NCBI RefSeq assembly: GCF_011397635.1
Contig: NC_064754.1
Location: 30,174,543 to 30,238,542 of the forward strand
DNA length: 64,000 nt
Origin: Epinephelus fuscoguttatus
Lineage: Eukaryota; Chordata; Actinopteri; Perciformes; Serranidae
Direction of reading: 5' to 3'
In this document: piece after piece, positions 26,497 through 37,900 of the stretch
Position numbering within the stretch: position 1 is the stretch's first letter
Layout: each line of letters opens with the position of its first letter
Program-made: the position numbers and the translations under genes
The notes under the pieces: model-generated
The model's database searches: none
The model's input: the letters and a program-made list of their open reading frames with translations, nothing else
Told to the model about the DNA's origin: nothing

Positions 26497-26727
26497 GTAC
26501 AGTATTTGAGTAAGTGTACTTAGTTACATTCACTGGAGAGCATTACCAGTGTCAGTTTATCTTGATGTTTGTTTAAAATTGACATTAATGTGTTTACTCA
26601 GAGTATAATTTCACTCTTGGTTTTGCCATTGCATGTCTTAAATTTCTTTTAAAGTGGTACTACAAAGGTTTTTAAAAGTTTTATTTAACTTGTTCATATC
26701 TGTAGACACCCTGTGTAACTTGACCCC

Positions 26728-26784
26728 CAACAGTTTGGTCAGAGATACAGGTATAACACACCTGTATCTCTGACCAAACTGTTG
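26728..26784. repeat. Perfect 25-bp hairpin
   Basis: 26728-26752 is exactly inverted at 26760-26784 with a 7-nt loop. The arm begins CAACAGTTTGGTCAGAGATA. It is not flanked by recognisable transposon ends. Confidence 0.9.
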
Positions 26785-27004
26785 TAGTAGCAGCTAATGT
26801 AGCCTTGAGCCTCAAACGAAGATGACAAGGGGACTAACAAGGGGTCTGCTAGCCTCACTTCTTAACTCCTCACACCCAGTATTTTGTCATTTTTAAACTT
26901 GTTAATTCCACTTTAATATATATGTTTGATTTAAAGACCTGAACATAACCAAAGCAGTGTGACTGGGCAGAATACTATACACAGTGATGGAAGGAGTATT
27001 TGTT

Positions 27005-27316
27005 TACTTAAGTTAAATTAAATGGACTGCACTTTTATAGTGTTTTTCTAGTCTTCTGACCACTTAAAGTGCTCTACACTACATGTCACATTCACCCGTA
27101 ACACACACATGTACACACTGGTGACTGAGGCTACCGTAGGCTACATAGTGCCTCCTGCTACTCAGTAACCATTCATATAATGGAACAGCCATCAGGAGCA
27201 ATTTGGGGTTCAGAATCTTGCCCAAGGATACTTCGACATGCATGCTGGAGGAGCCGGGGATCGAACTGCTGATCTTCCAATAAGTGGACGACCCGCTCTA
27301 CCTCAGCCACTGGACT
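27005..27316 (-). mobile_element. tRNA-derived SINE
   Basis: On the minus strand the head reads TGGCTGAGGTAGAGCGGG (A-box-like) followed about 30 nt later by AGTTCGATCCC (B-box-like), the RNA polymerase III promoter of tRNA-derived SINEs. The body runs to about 27005. It splits an older repeat whose halves lie at about 26980 and 27330. Confidence 0.7.
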
Positions 27317-27990
27317 AATACTACGCTATAACAATATTTTGTGTAAGTCATGCATTGAAAATGTTACTTAAGTGAAAATATGTAAGTATAATCATGAAAA
27401 TATACTTGCAACTATTAGAAGAAGTACTCAATGCAGAAAAATGGCCTGTACAACTGTTATACTATTGTATATTATATAATTGGATGATTATTATTATTCA
27501 TGCATGATAAGGTACACACAGGATCTTTCTGGTGTAGCTGGTTGAGCAAGAGCTAATTTTCACTTTTTTGGTAACAGCACCTAATGATTATTTTCATTAT
27601 GGATTAATTTGCTGATTATTTTCCCCATGAATTGAATGATTGTTAAATTTAATAAAGTAGAACAGTTTGTTTTGTGTGCAAAAATCTTAATTTGTATAGA
27701 AACTAGTAACTAAAACTGTCAGATAAATGTAGTAAAGTAAAAAGTACAATATTTCCCTCTAAAATGTAGCAGAAAGTGGCATGAAAGAAAAGACTCAAGT
27801 AAACTGCAAATACCTTGGATTTACTTGAGTAAATGTACATAGACTGAACATTACCACAGTGATGCACCATTGTGCCCTACTTTGACTTTGAAAAAGCCAA
27901 GGTGAAGACAAGATATTTGTTAAAATAATTGCTAACCACCATTTCAAGCAGTACAGATTCACCAGCACTTGTTTCTAAAGCAGGTCTGTG

Positions 27991-28148
27991 TCAATGAACA
28001 GCAAATGTTTGGAAAGCTTTAATGGCCTCCATGCAGTGAGGGGAGCGCAGGAACCGCGGGAAGGAGTCCCTCGCCATCAAACTGTAGATTCTCTGCTGTG
28101 CCTTGTCGAATGTGTCGGCACATGGGTTTAACTGAACGTTAACGTTAC
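27991..28148 (-). CDS. RGS-domain C-terminal exon (isolated, partial)
   Basis: On the minus strand, 51 codons and a TGA. The text FDKAQQRIYSLMARDSFPRF followed by LRS is the last part of an RGS box (F..AQ..IY.LM..DS.PRFL.S), which accelerates GTP hydrolysis on G-alpha subunits. The DSFPRFL wording is closest to RZ-type members as I recall them. A possible acceptor (CCCAG) precedes it. No other RGS exon was found to the right, where earlier exons should lie. It is either the last exon of a gene whose other exons are far away or a stranded fragment. The coding frame is undamaged. Confidence 0.55.
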
Positions 28149-28199
28149 CTGGGTAACGGTTCGACTGAAGAGGTTAGCTAAAGTCATCCAGAGCAAGAC

Positions 28200-28762
28200 G
28201 TGAATGAACGCCGCAAACGGAATGAAACGAGCCTGTTTACGGCACATTAACGAATTCAAGTTAACGTTACATGACCTACAACTTTCAGCCATGGATGTAC
28301 AAGGAGAATCATACACAAAGTCTGGTCACCTGTCTGTAGCTTGTTGTTGTATTACCGCCCCCTGTCGTCCGTCTGGCAGCACCGACCCCGACCGCCGAGG
28401 AGGAGACGGAGAGGACGGTATCGTTACCACGGGAAACGGCTGTCCAACGGGCGGGAGACACTTCGACCCTAAAGTCCTGTCAACTCATACAAAATGGGCG
28501 GACTTCACCTCTGACAGCTAAGGCTACAAGCTATTTTAAAACGGTTTGTAAAACGTAATTTAACTCTTACTTTCACTTTTATGGTTTTAACTTCCTGTTG
28601 AGCTCTATTAATGTGTGAAAACCTGGTGAAAACGGTACAATATCTAACGCTTTTCTAACGTCAGTATGTGAACAACTGGTTGCTAGCTTGAGTTGCTAAA
28701 GTGCTTTGACAAGACAGTTTACTACAACAGAAACAAACAGCAAAGATGACGTTCAACGAGAT
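28200..28762. other. Intergenic, CpG-richer island, no gene assigned
   Basis: About 28330-28500 is GC- and CpG-richer than its surroundings, as a promoter might be. A 105-codon open frame on the plus strand shows no recognisable domain and reads like chance. Confidence 0.35.
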
Positions 28763-28785
28763 GCACACACACACACACACACACA
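28763..28785. repeat. CA microsatellite
   Basis: About 11 CA units directly before a MITE. Confidence 0.9.
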
Positions 28786-29118
28786 ACGAGGGGGAAAACA
28801 TTCATAGATTATAGTGTCACTGTCACTATAATCAGGAGGCCATGAAATTGGTAGAGGATTATTTTTCTACAAATACCCAGCATTGATATCTCTATGCAGT
28901 TTCTTCACTTACACTGCTCTGTGCTCTCTAGTGTTCAGATATCCTGAATTAATTGAACTAAATCTATTTTCAAAATGCACATGAGAAAAAGTTTAAAATC
29001 TACAGAGGATAATATGTATTTAACGTAAAGACTGAAAGAAAAGGAGTACCAATTTCATGGCCTCCTGATTATAGTTACAGTGACACTGTGATTTATGAAT
29101 GTTTTTCCCCCTTTTGTT
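28786..29118. mobile_element. MITE with arms of about 65 bp
   Basis: GAGGGGGAAAAACATTCATA-like left end (from about 28788) is inverted at about 29098-29112. The arms share TATAGT.ACAGTGACACT words and the segment CAGGAGGCCATGAAATTGGT (28832-28851; inverted at 29049-29068). Noncoding interior of about 200 bp. Confidence 0.75.
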
Positions 29119-29499
29119 CTTCTTTTCTCATAATATTCAAGGCCTCGTTGTAAAAACAGCTCTATCATTAAGGTTCCTCATTGCTGCAGATGGCTGCACT
29201 AGTTAGATATGTCCAAACTGTTACAGTGTAATTGTTAAGTATGTTCACTGAACATTGTTCAATGGCCTTATAAATAACTAAATCTCACCATTGTGTTGGA
29301 TGTCTTTAATTTACTGTTGTCCTACATTAGAATGAAACATGTTTTTCACTTTAACTGGTCTGTAAATTATATTTGTGGTGCTGAAAACAATGATAACAGC
29401 AGCTTGGGGGGTTGACCAAAGTGTTCTGTTCCAGTATATTAAGCTATAAATGTACCAAATTTGGCACTTTTATCACAAAAATGAACAATTTTTTAGCTA

Positions 29500-29960
29500 T
29501 GCTGCCCAATTTATTAGTTTGTTAGCAGAATTATACAAAAACTGCTTGACCGATTTTCACAAAATTCGGTGGAGGGATTAACACATGCCAACTTAGAATA
29601 CATGAAATTTTGGTGTTGATCCAACTCAGGGGGTGTGTCCACGGGCCGTCCACACATGGCCGCCCATTCACTTCCATTCATTTTTTGGATGAGGATTACG
29701 TGAAAGCTGTCCAACCGATTTTCACAAAACTTGGTGGAGGCATGTAGCATGGTCCAACTTAGAAGCCATTACATTTTGGAGTGGATCCAATTAACGGGAC
29801 AGGTCCATGGGCAGGTAGGATTCAGTTGCCTGCTCTGGCCACCAGGGGGCAAGTTTCTGATGCCCCAATATCCAGATTTGTTCTAAATATATTTGTCAAC
29901 ACATCTGCCAAATTTGGTGCTTTTATCATAAAAATGAACGATTTTATAGCTATGCCGCCC
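29500..29960. repeat. Fish repeat with internal direct copies
   Basis: The segment ACCGATTTTCACAAAA.T.GG (with GGTGGAGG following) occurs twice, near 29548 and 29714. Further paired text surrounds it (CCAACTTAGAA, CATTTTGG). Similar text with ATTTTTTAGCTATGC/ATTTTATAGCTATGCC marks both flanks. Open frames across it are repeat-derived. Confidence 0.55.
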
Positions 29961-30683
29961 CACTATTGTACTTTACTTGAGTGTCCAAGTTATTCTACTT
30001 CATTCTTTTACTCCACTGTATTTTGAAAGCCAATGTTTTACCATTTACTTCACTACAACCAGGTATAGTTTAGTCTGCTTAGTAAATGAAATTATATCTG
30101 GGACCCATTACATACCTGCTGTGGTTTATATGAGGAATGTACTTTACATTACAAAATTACACAACTATTTCTATGATATAACTTTTTTTGTGCTGTAGAG
30201 CACAAACAATATATTAATTGAAAAGGAGACACAAAAATTGGTAACTATTTTAGCAATTGATCATTGTGTTAGCCATTCATTAAGCAGAAATAACAATCAT
30301 TCTGTGGTTTTGGCTTCTCAAATGTGATGTTTTGTCACTTTTTTCTTTTATATTACTGGAAATTAAATAAATATGTTTGTGTTTTGGACTCACTTTGGCC
30401 CTGGGGAATAGTGTTGACCATTTTCACTGTTTTCAGTCATATTGTAGACTAATCAAATAAATAATGAAGTACTTGTGTCTTTAGTTCAAGCTGAATTAGC
30501 ACTAGTATTTGTAAAATTGTACCTTATACTTCCACACACTGTTTGTTCCTTTACGATGAATCAAAGCTTTGCATCAGAAGCTCATTATGTGCCATGTACT
30601 TTTTTTTCTAGTGCGTTTATAGTCTGTTTGTGATTGACACATTCCTTCATGTAAGTGTTTTCACTGCTTTGTTTAGTTGTCTT

Positions 30684-30984
30684 TTAAAGGTATACTATGC
30701 AAGATTATCCTAAAAAAGAACCACTTGTGACCCACAAAAGTGTGTGGCAGTATATTTATCTGCAGAGACTCTGCCCTCTGTCTGTATTTTCTTATTTTCT
30801 TCTTACATGTACATGTACATACATGTATGGCAGGTTCATGGGCACAGCGCTGAGGTGCTGTCTGGACTTCATAAAATAGTGGCAACCAGGTGCCAGACAA
30901 GAGTGGATCTGGGGTTGGCCTTCACTTGCGGTGGCGACACTGTTACATAGAGTAACCAACAGTAACTGCATAGTATACCTTTAA
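30684..30984. mobile_element. MITE, TTAAAGGTATAC ends
   Basis: TTAAAGGTATACTATGCA at 30684-30701 is perfectly inverted at 30967-30984. Same family as 26189-26496. Noncoding. Confidence 0.85.
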
Positions 30985-31042
30985 GTGAGTCTCATAATGT
31001 GTGTTGTATACCTGTTCTAATTGCTTTCTTAATGCTCTAAAC

Positions 31043-31383
31043 TAGAGCTGCAACGATTAATACATTAATCGTTAATTAGTTGTCAAATATTAAATTAATC
31101 ACCAACTAATTTGATAATCGGTTAATATTAGTAGTTAGTATTTTTAAAGAAAAAGAAACAGTCAAAATTCACTGATTCCAGCTTCGTGAAAGTGAAATGG
31201 AAACTGAATATCTTTGGGATCTGGACAAAACAAGACAATTGAAGGTGCCATCTTAGGCTTTTGGAAACACTAATTGACTCTTTTACCATTTTCTGACATT
31301 TTATAGACCAAACAACTAATCGATTAATTGTGAAAATAATCGACAGATGAATCAACAATGAAAATAATCATTAGTTGCAGCCT
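31043..31383. mobile_element. MITE-like repeat, GCTGCAACGATTAAT family
   Basis: Starts TAGAGCTGCAACGATTAAT and ends ATTAGTTGCAGCCTAA, giving inverted ends; rich in TAATCG words. Related to 19795-20150. Confidence 0.7.
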
Positions 31384-31910
31384 AACTCTGATTGTTAAAG
31401 AAAGACAACATGGTGTTTATCATTAAGATGTATATGAGATGACAAGGTTATGCATAATGTCTAAGAACAATACATTGTTCTAAGATTTTTATTTAACCTG
31501 AGGCGTAATAAAAGATACTTGATCCTCAGTGGCGGCAACTGATAAACATATAATGGTGTAAGGTAGGTGTATTTTGTCCACAGTCATCTCACTAAATGTC
31601 TGTTACTCACTGAGTTCAGGTTGTCTACAACATAAAAGCATCATAACAATGTGCAACATACTGAACGAATATGGTCGCAAAACAAAATCAGAGGATAAAA
31701 TGAATGAATGTCTTGTTAAGAATACAATTAAAATACCTAAAAACAGAGCATTAAACACTACAACTGAAAATAAAATATTTTGCAGGCTTACAGTTCAGCC
31801 CATAACAAATGCAATATTTACTCTTGTTTCACTGTGAACAACTCCACAGTTGTTGAACTCCAGTCGTGTCCATCGTAAAGCAAATTGAATTTTCTCTCAT
31901 TTTGTTTCAG

Positions 31911-31958
31911 CTGGGAGACCTTCAGTCGGAGCAACTGGTGTAGATACCATGGCAGAAG
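31911..31958 (+). CDS. Start exon, Met-Ala-Glu
   Basis: Follows a TTTGTTTCAG acceptor and ends before GTGGGT. ATG GCA GAA G joined in phase 1 to the CARD exon gives the usual MAEDKHF-type beginning of fish CARD proteins. The exon is open upstream of the ATG too, so it could also be an internal linker. An earlier 5' exon is implied by the acceptor and was not located. Confidence 0.6.
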
Positions 31959-34900
31959 GTGGGTGCAGAGGTAGTATGATGTGTTCTCAATAAATGATTT
32001 GTTCTCTGTTTGTAATCGATCACTGATCAGATCTATCTAGAAACCCAGAATCTGACAATAAGGGCCCTGACACACCAAACCAATTATCAGCCAATTGTTA
32101 ATGTTGAAAGTCCGTTGCCCTACACCGCTGGCCCTTATTGCCTGTTTATTGGCTGATACAGCATGATGAATTGGTGGCAGAGTCAGTGGAGCCCGTTGGT
32201 GACTGGCAGTTCAGCTCAGCACATGAAAAGAGAAACGCAAGTGAGAAAAGCACCAGCTAAAGTCAAGAGAGCGTGAGATTGAAACAAAGTTTTTATTTTG
32301 TGCAAGATCATTTTTTTCTTTTTTGCCAGTGAGCTCTGTGGCAGAAACATTTTCTAATTGTTTGTGTTGTTGTTCACCAGCACATAGTAAATGTCTTTTT
32401 ATTTTTACATCAGGATGTGTTGTTAATGCGCTAACTGGCTAACAAGCATCGCGAGTCCTCCCTGTTGGTCTTCAGCAAAGATGTATAATAATACCTAGAA
32501 TTTCCCTTTTTAGATGACAAATACAGACTAACACCATCTGCTGGTATGGAGAGTTATTTCTTCTCATGCAGGCACAGAACAAACATGCCAGTTGGCCGTT
32601 GGTTGTAGTCTTTGCAGTGTGTTTAAGTGCAACTTCTGCGCCAGTGCGCCAAATTGCTTTTTCAGAATTTTAAGTCGTTTTCTCAGATAATCAAAGTCAT
32701 TAATTGTCTGTATCTAATGAATCTCAGTCATTTACACTTTGTTTATAGAAAGTAGAAGTTTTATAGCATCATACAATAAAACCTGTCTTCAGACAAAATG
32801 TATCAAGTTGGCTTCATGTCATCTCCAAATCCATTTAGTCATTGTTGAGTCATTCTTTTCCTCTTTCCTCAGACAAGCACTTCCTGGATAAACATCAAGA
32901 TGAGCTAATACAGAGAGTAAACAACACTGCAGCCATTCTGGATGAGCTCCTCAGTGAAAATGTCATCCAGCAACACAATTATGATAAAATCAGGGCTCTG
33001 CCCACCTCTCAGGAGATCATGAGGGAGCTTTTTAATCAGCCTTTGACATCAAGTGGAGATCAAGGAAAAGAGACCTTCTACAAAATCCTGAATAAACATG
33101 AGTCTTATCTAATCGATGACCTCAAGAGAATGGAGTATGAGAACCCCATGAAAGTGAGTAGGTCCTTAGTTATATAAATTATTCTAATTGAAGTGTGGCT
33201 GTCGTAGGTTGTACCTCTCATGTAATCGCTGTTTTTTTTAGACGCATTCAGTGAATATAACCGAGATTCACATTTTAATAAGTATAATATATTGAATTAG
33301 ATCAAAGTTTGGGAAACAATTCTAAAATCCTCAAAGTAATCATCTGCTGAAAATAGATACTCATCACCTGTTGGCCTAAAACGTGGCTCTGAAAAGTTTA
33401 TACTTTGCTCCTTTGTGAAGGACAGCAGCTTTAGTCACATTCTAACAAATGAAGAAACATAACCATAGACTGTAAAAATAATGGACGTCACTACAGTGAT
33501 GTTTGGCATTTCAGCTGTTGCCATCTCGCTTTTTTAGAGCCAGAAGTGACCATACTTGGGTAAGAGGCTAGCACTGTGGAGAAGCGAGGGGTGGATAAGA
33601 CGAGGACGCTATCGGCAGACAGCCTGTCACTTAAAGTGTCCTGGCCTTAATTATGTGTAACAAGCCTTAAAAAATGTGAGATATGAGGAAGCAATACTGC
33701 AACATGGAAAAAGTGTATTTAGCTATGTCATATGAAACTGAGCGTTGTGAACAAATGTACAGATCTTAAAAGATTAATGACAGGGAAATTAAAGGGAGTA
33801 GAATTCGTCAGTGTGACTATTCCTTTAACCAACAGTGGCTTGTCTTGTGTGGCTGCCACAGTAAAACTAAGTGATCTTCTTAAGTCTATGTATCAACATT
33901 AATCTCATTTTCTATTGTTTTATTTTTCATATGTTACATGTTTAGATTTTCTTTATTGCTTCATGTAAAATGAGTAAAAGAAAATGCAAAAATATCACTT
34001 TCCAATTGTACTGACTTTTAACAAAATAAAATGTCTAAACACGCCACTGAGGGGCAAACAGGTGAACTTGTACCAGATGCATGTTCTGGGCTAAGAATAA
34101 ACCAATGTGCAGTGTGTGTTATCTATTTGTTTTGGCGATCCATTTATTCTCAAAATAATGTACGCATGCTCAACATAACACAGAAGGGCGACAGCATTGT
34201 CCATATTTAATCATTTTTCTATTCAGCAAATTCAGTTTTCCACACCTATACTTAATCCTATACGACATGTTTCCATAACATGGTCAAAACCTGTTTGCTT
34301 CCTGTTCCACACACCTGATTTACACTACCTGGAGCTTGCCTATATGCACTTTACACATGAATGCTCCACCCTGTGTTCCGTTTCATAACTGCATGTCTAT
34401 ATTTATATTTACCTTGTGTTTAGATTAAGGATAAAATAAACAAACAAAAAATATGTTATGGTTCCAACACCAATCCTGGTAGATCACACAACACATCCTA
34501 TCCTGCATGTACTGCATTTTATGTCCTTATTGTTCACATCTAATGTCCATATTTCCAGGTAGAAACAGTGATGGCTAAGAAGATGCTTTATGAAACACTG
34601 AATGATTTGAGGACGGGAGAGCTTGACTATTTCAAGTCACTCATTGAATTGGAGAAAGATTACCCGCCCATCTCAAGGAGTCGACTGAAAGTGGCAAACG
34701 CACAGGACACAGTTGAGCTGATGGTGGAGACGTACAGGGAAGAGTGTGTGGAGTTGACCAGAAAGGTTTTAAAGAAGATGAACAGGGCCGATCTGGTGCA
34801 GAGACTATCCGACACCACCTCGGGAAGCAAAGGTAAAGCAAAGAAGACAGAAATATGATTATTGTGTGAAATTGTAAAGTGGCTCTATCAGCTGACGTAC

Positions 34901-37900
34901 AAAAAGAAAAATGTTCTGGGGTCTTATTCATAAAACAGTGTTTAGGATCCATATTAAAAGTGTATGTTAAGACAAAGAGAAAAACCCCCCCATCTGATTT
35001 AGCATATGAAACGATGTGTACACTTGTCAGTGATCACTTTTCCTTTTATAAATCCCAAATCAACTTGGAATTGTCTACATGTTGATCAGCCTCACATCTT
35101 GCTGACTACACGTCCACATTTGACCATACATGATCAGTTCATAGCACCTCATGGATGCTGATGCATAGAAATCATGGCATGAAACTGCTTTATTGAGTGT
35201 TTTTATTGGTTTTAATCACAGGTTCTGATTATTTTGGAGAGAAGAGACCTCTGTGGATAATTTGGCTCCTGCTAAAAACTTCCTGAACAATAAACACTGA
35301 AGGAACTCTTCACTCTCACTCTTGCGAGAAGTTTCAGATAGTTGCAATCTGCAATCCTCAACGCTTGATGCCACTTAATCCTCCTAAATCTTGCATACTG
35401 GACCTTTAATGCTATTTGATGTGTGCAGTTACACAGCTGCTGTGTGTTTCACAGGTGACCCAGGTGAGGAATGTATTGGATTCAGTTGAAATCATTGAAG
35501 ATTTTGGTTGGCTTGTGCTTTTTTACAACTGAAAGGTGCTTATGGAAAAGTTGAGGCTCATGAGCACAAGCACAGATAGCCCAGTTGGACTGAATGTTCA
35601 TGATAAAGTGGATCTATAAGTAATGTGTGAGATGAAGTGAAATTTAATGTGTGTGATTCCTGTCACATTTAAATTTCTACCATCCGGCTTAAATTCAGCA
35701 CCTCACCATTTGCATTTCCAATTTGTCCTGTCTCCATCATGTACCACTGTGTCAGAGTTTCCTCACAGGTGCACACATTCTCCCGCCAAGTTTGTTTTTG
35801 TAGATTGCAACTTTTTGTGTGGAAAATGGCGTACGCCTCTTTGAGGCCTCGTTTTGTGTGTACACAATAGTTAGAAATGAGACCCCAGATTTTTTTAAGT
35901 TTGTGTATATGGCAATAGCAAATGTATTTAAAACCATTCAACACTGTTGGGACATCTTTCGGAAGCTGCACATATTATGTCACCAGAAGTGTCACTTTGG
36001 GATGAAATCATTTGGATCATAAATGTTCATTAAGCCTGATGTTAAATAAAATACTAAATAACTCTTTTTTTTCCTCCTCAGAGAAACAGTGGCCTTCACT
36101 GATCCAGAGAGTGAGTAATGTCACATCAGCCCTGACTGTACTCAGTGCAGCTTTTATTCAGGCGATGCAGTCTGAAAATTATCCTCATCTTGAAGACATC
36201 TTGAGAGATTTTTTTTTTTCCTTAGATTTCTCACTAACTGATCAAGCTCCATCATGTACTCACAAGGTCTTAAGCATGAATATTATTTATCAATAATTTT
36301 GATAATTTGTGTTATATCTACCTTGGGGGGAATATATAGTACCTTAATCTTGATTTTGTTTTTTTTTTTATCTGTGACGGAGAGAGAAATTCGCAGTAGT
36401 CAAAATAACAGAAAGATAACAGTAGGTGTTTCTTACTTTTTTATATTTGAAGAAAATATGTAACTTCAAAACAGTCACTCCATTTATAAAATCAAGAGGC
36501 TCGTCACAGTTTTTATAGAACCATCTTTGAAACAGTTAAACACAGGCAATGAAATAAAGTCATGAACCTGTTTATAAGAATAAAATACTTGTAAAAGTAC
36601 TTGATGAACTTGATATTGCTAAAAAATGTAAACACCTACAGTTTGTAAAACCAAACAAAAAAAACAGGTGTTTGAGATAAATTTGACAAATATTATTAAT
36701 TCTATCATTACTTTGTGTGAAATAACCAATACAACATCCACAATACTAAAACACAGACATAGATGAGATGCGAACAGACAAATCTGTAATGATCCCAGCT
36801 AACAAACTGCACTTTTGCCCCATGAACATCTCTTTTAAATTTACCAGGTGGAAACAATGACATCTGTCATAGAGCTGCTTTTGGAAACACTGGCTGATTT
36901 GAGAGATGTGGAGCTCAGGGAGCTCTGGGTGTTCCAAAGGTTCCTGCGTCAAATTCACTCGTCAGATATCCAACGGAGGCTGCTGATGACGGCAGACATG
37001 CAGGACACAGTGTTTTTTATGGTGCTCATTGACGGCCAGCAGTCTGTGAAGACGACCAGGAAGGTTTTAGAGAAGATGGAGAGGACTGATCCGGTGCAGA
37101 CGTTGTCAGACAGCAGCTCAGGATCCAAAAGTAAGACAGTAAAGACAAAAACATCTTAAAATCATAAAACTGTTCCTAAACATGTGTCTCATAAGTTTAT
37201 AATCTGTTTTCATCTCTTCACGTTATAAATAATAAGATTTATGATGTAGAAAAAAGAGACATTTTAAAAGACACAATATCTGGTGAACAAGATATTTTTT
37301 ATGACTAATGTGAAGTATGGAAAAATATTTCAGGTAAGGAGGCAAAATGTCTGATGAATTATCTGTCAAGGTTTGAGTGTAATTCTGTGCTGACGTCTTT
37401 GTATTGTGTTTTCTTATTTTTCCCTACAACGGTATTGTCTAATGTCAGTCACATGTTTTTATTTCCTTTCTTTCTCCTCAGAAAAACACTCTGTGGATGA
37501 ACGCCTGTCTGCACTGATCCACAAAGTAAGCAATGCCGTTTCTGTCTGACCACGCAGAGTACAACTTTTATTACATAAGATGCAGGTTTAAATTCATATC
37601 AGCATTGATTATGACCAATGAAACCAAACTTATGATTTAAATTAAATATTTCTAATGTTCCTTTTATCAAGTCGTTGTATTTTTAAACTGTTTTTCAAAG
37701 ACTTAAACAAAATACTAAACAAGGAAATGATAAAACATCTTCATTGTGCTGCCACCTGTTTCTGCGGTGATGTCATCAACAACGAAAACTCAGACAAAGT
37801 AGAGGCGCTGGTGGATTCTCGCACAAACACTCGCCACCTTTGTGTGCCAGCTCAGCTCATTATCAATATGGACCCCTAAATATTTATATGAACTGACTGT

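Noticed and set aside
26728..26784. miRNA gene
   Set aside because: Perfect pairing and a very short loop, with no conservation information; reported only as a hairpin.
27270..27316. tRNA gene
   Set aside because: A- and B-box-like words are present but no cloverleaf; it is the head of a SINE.
28204..28521. 105-codon plus-strand open frame
   Set aside because: No domain, no splice context, lies in a CpG-richer stretch where chance frames are longer.
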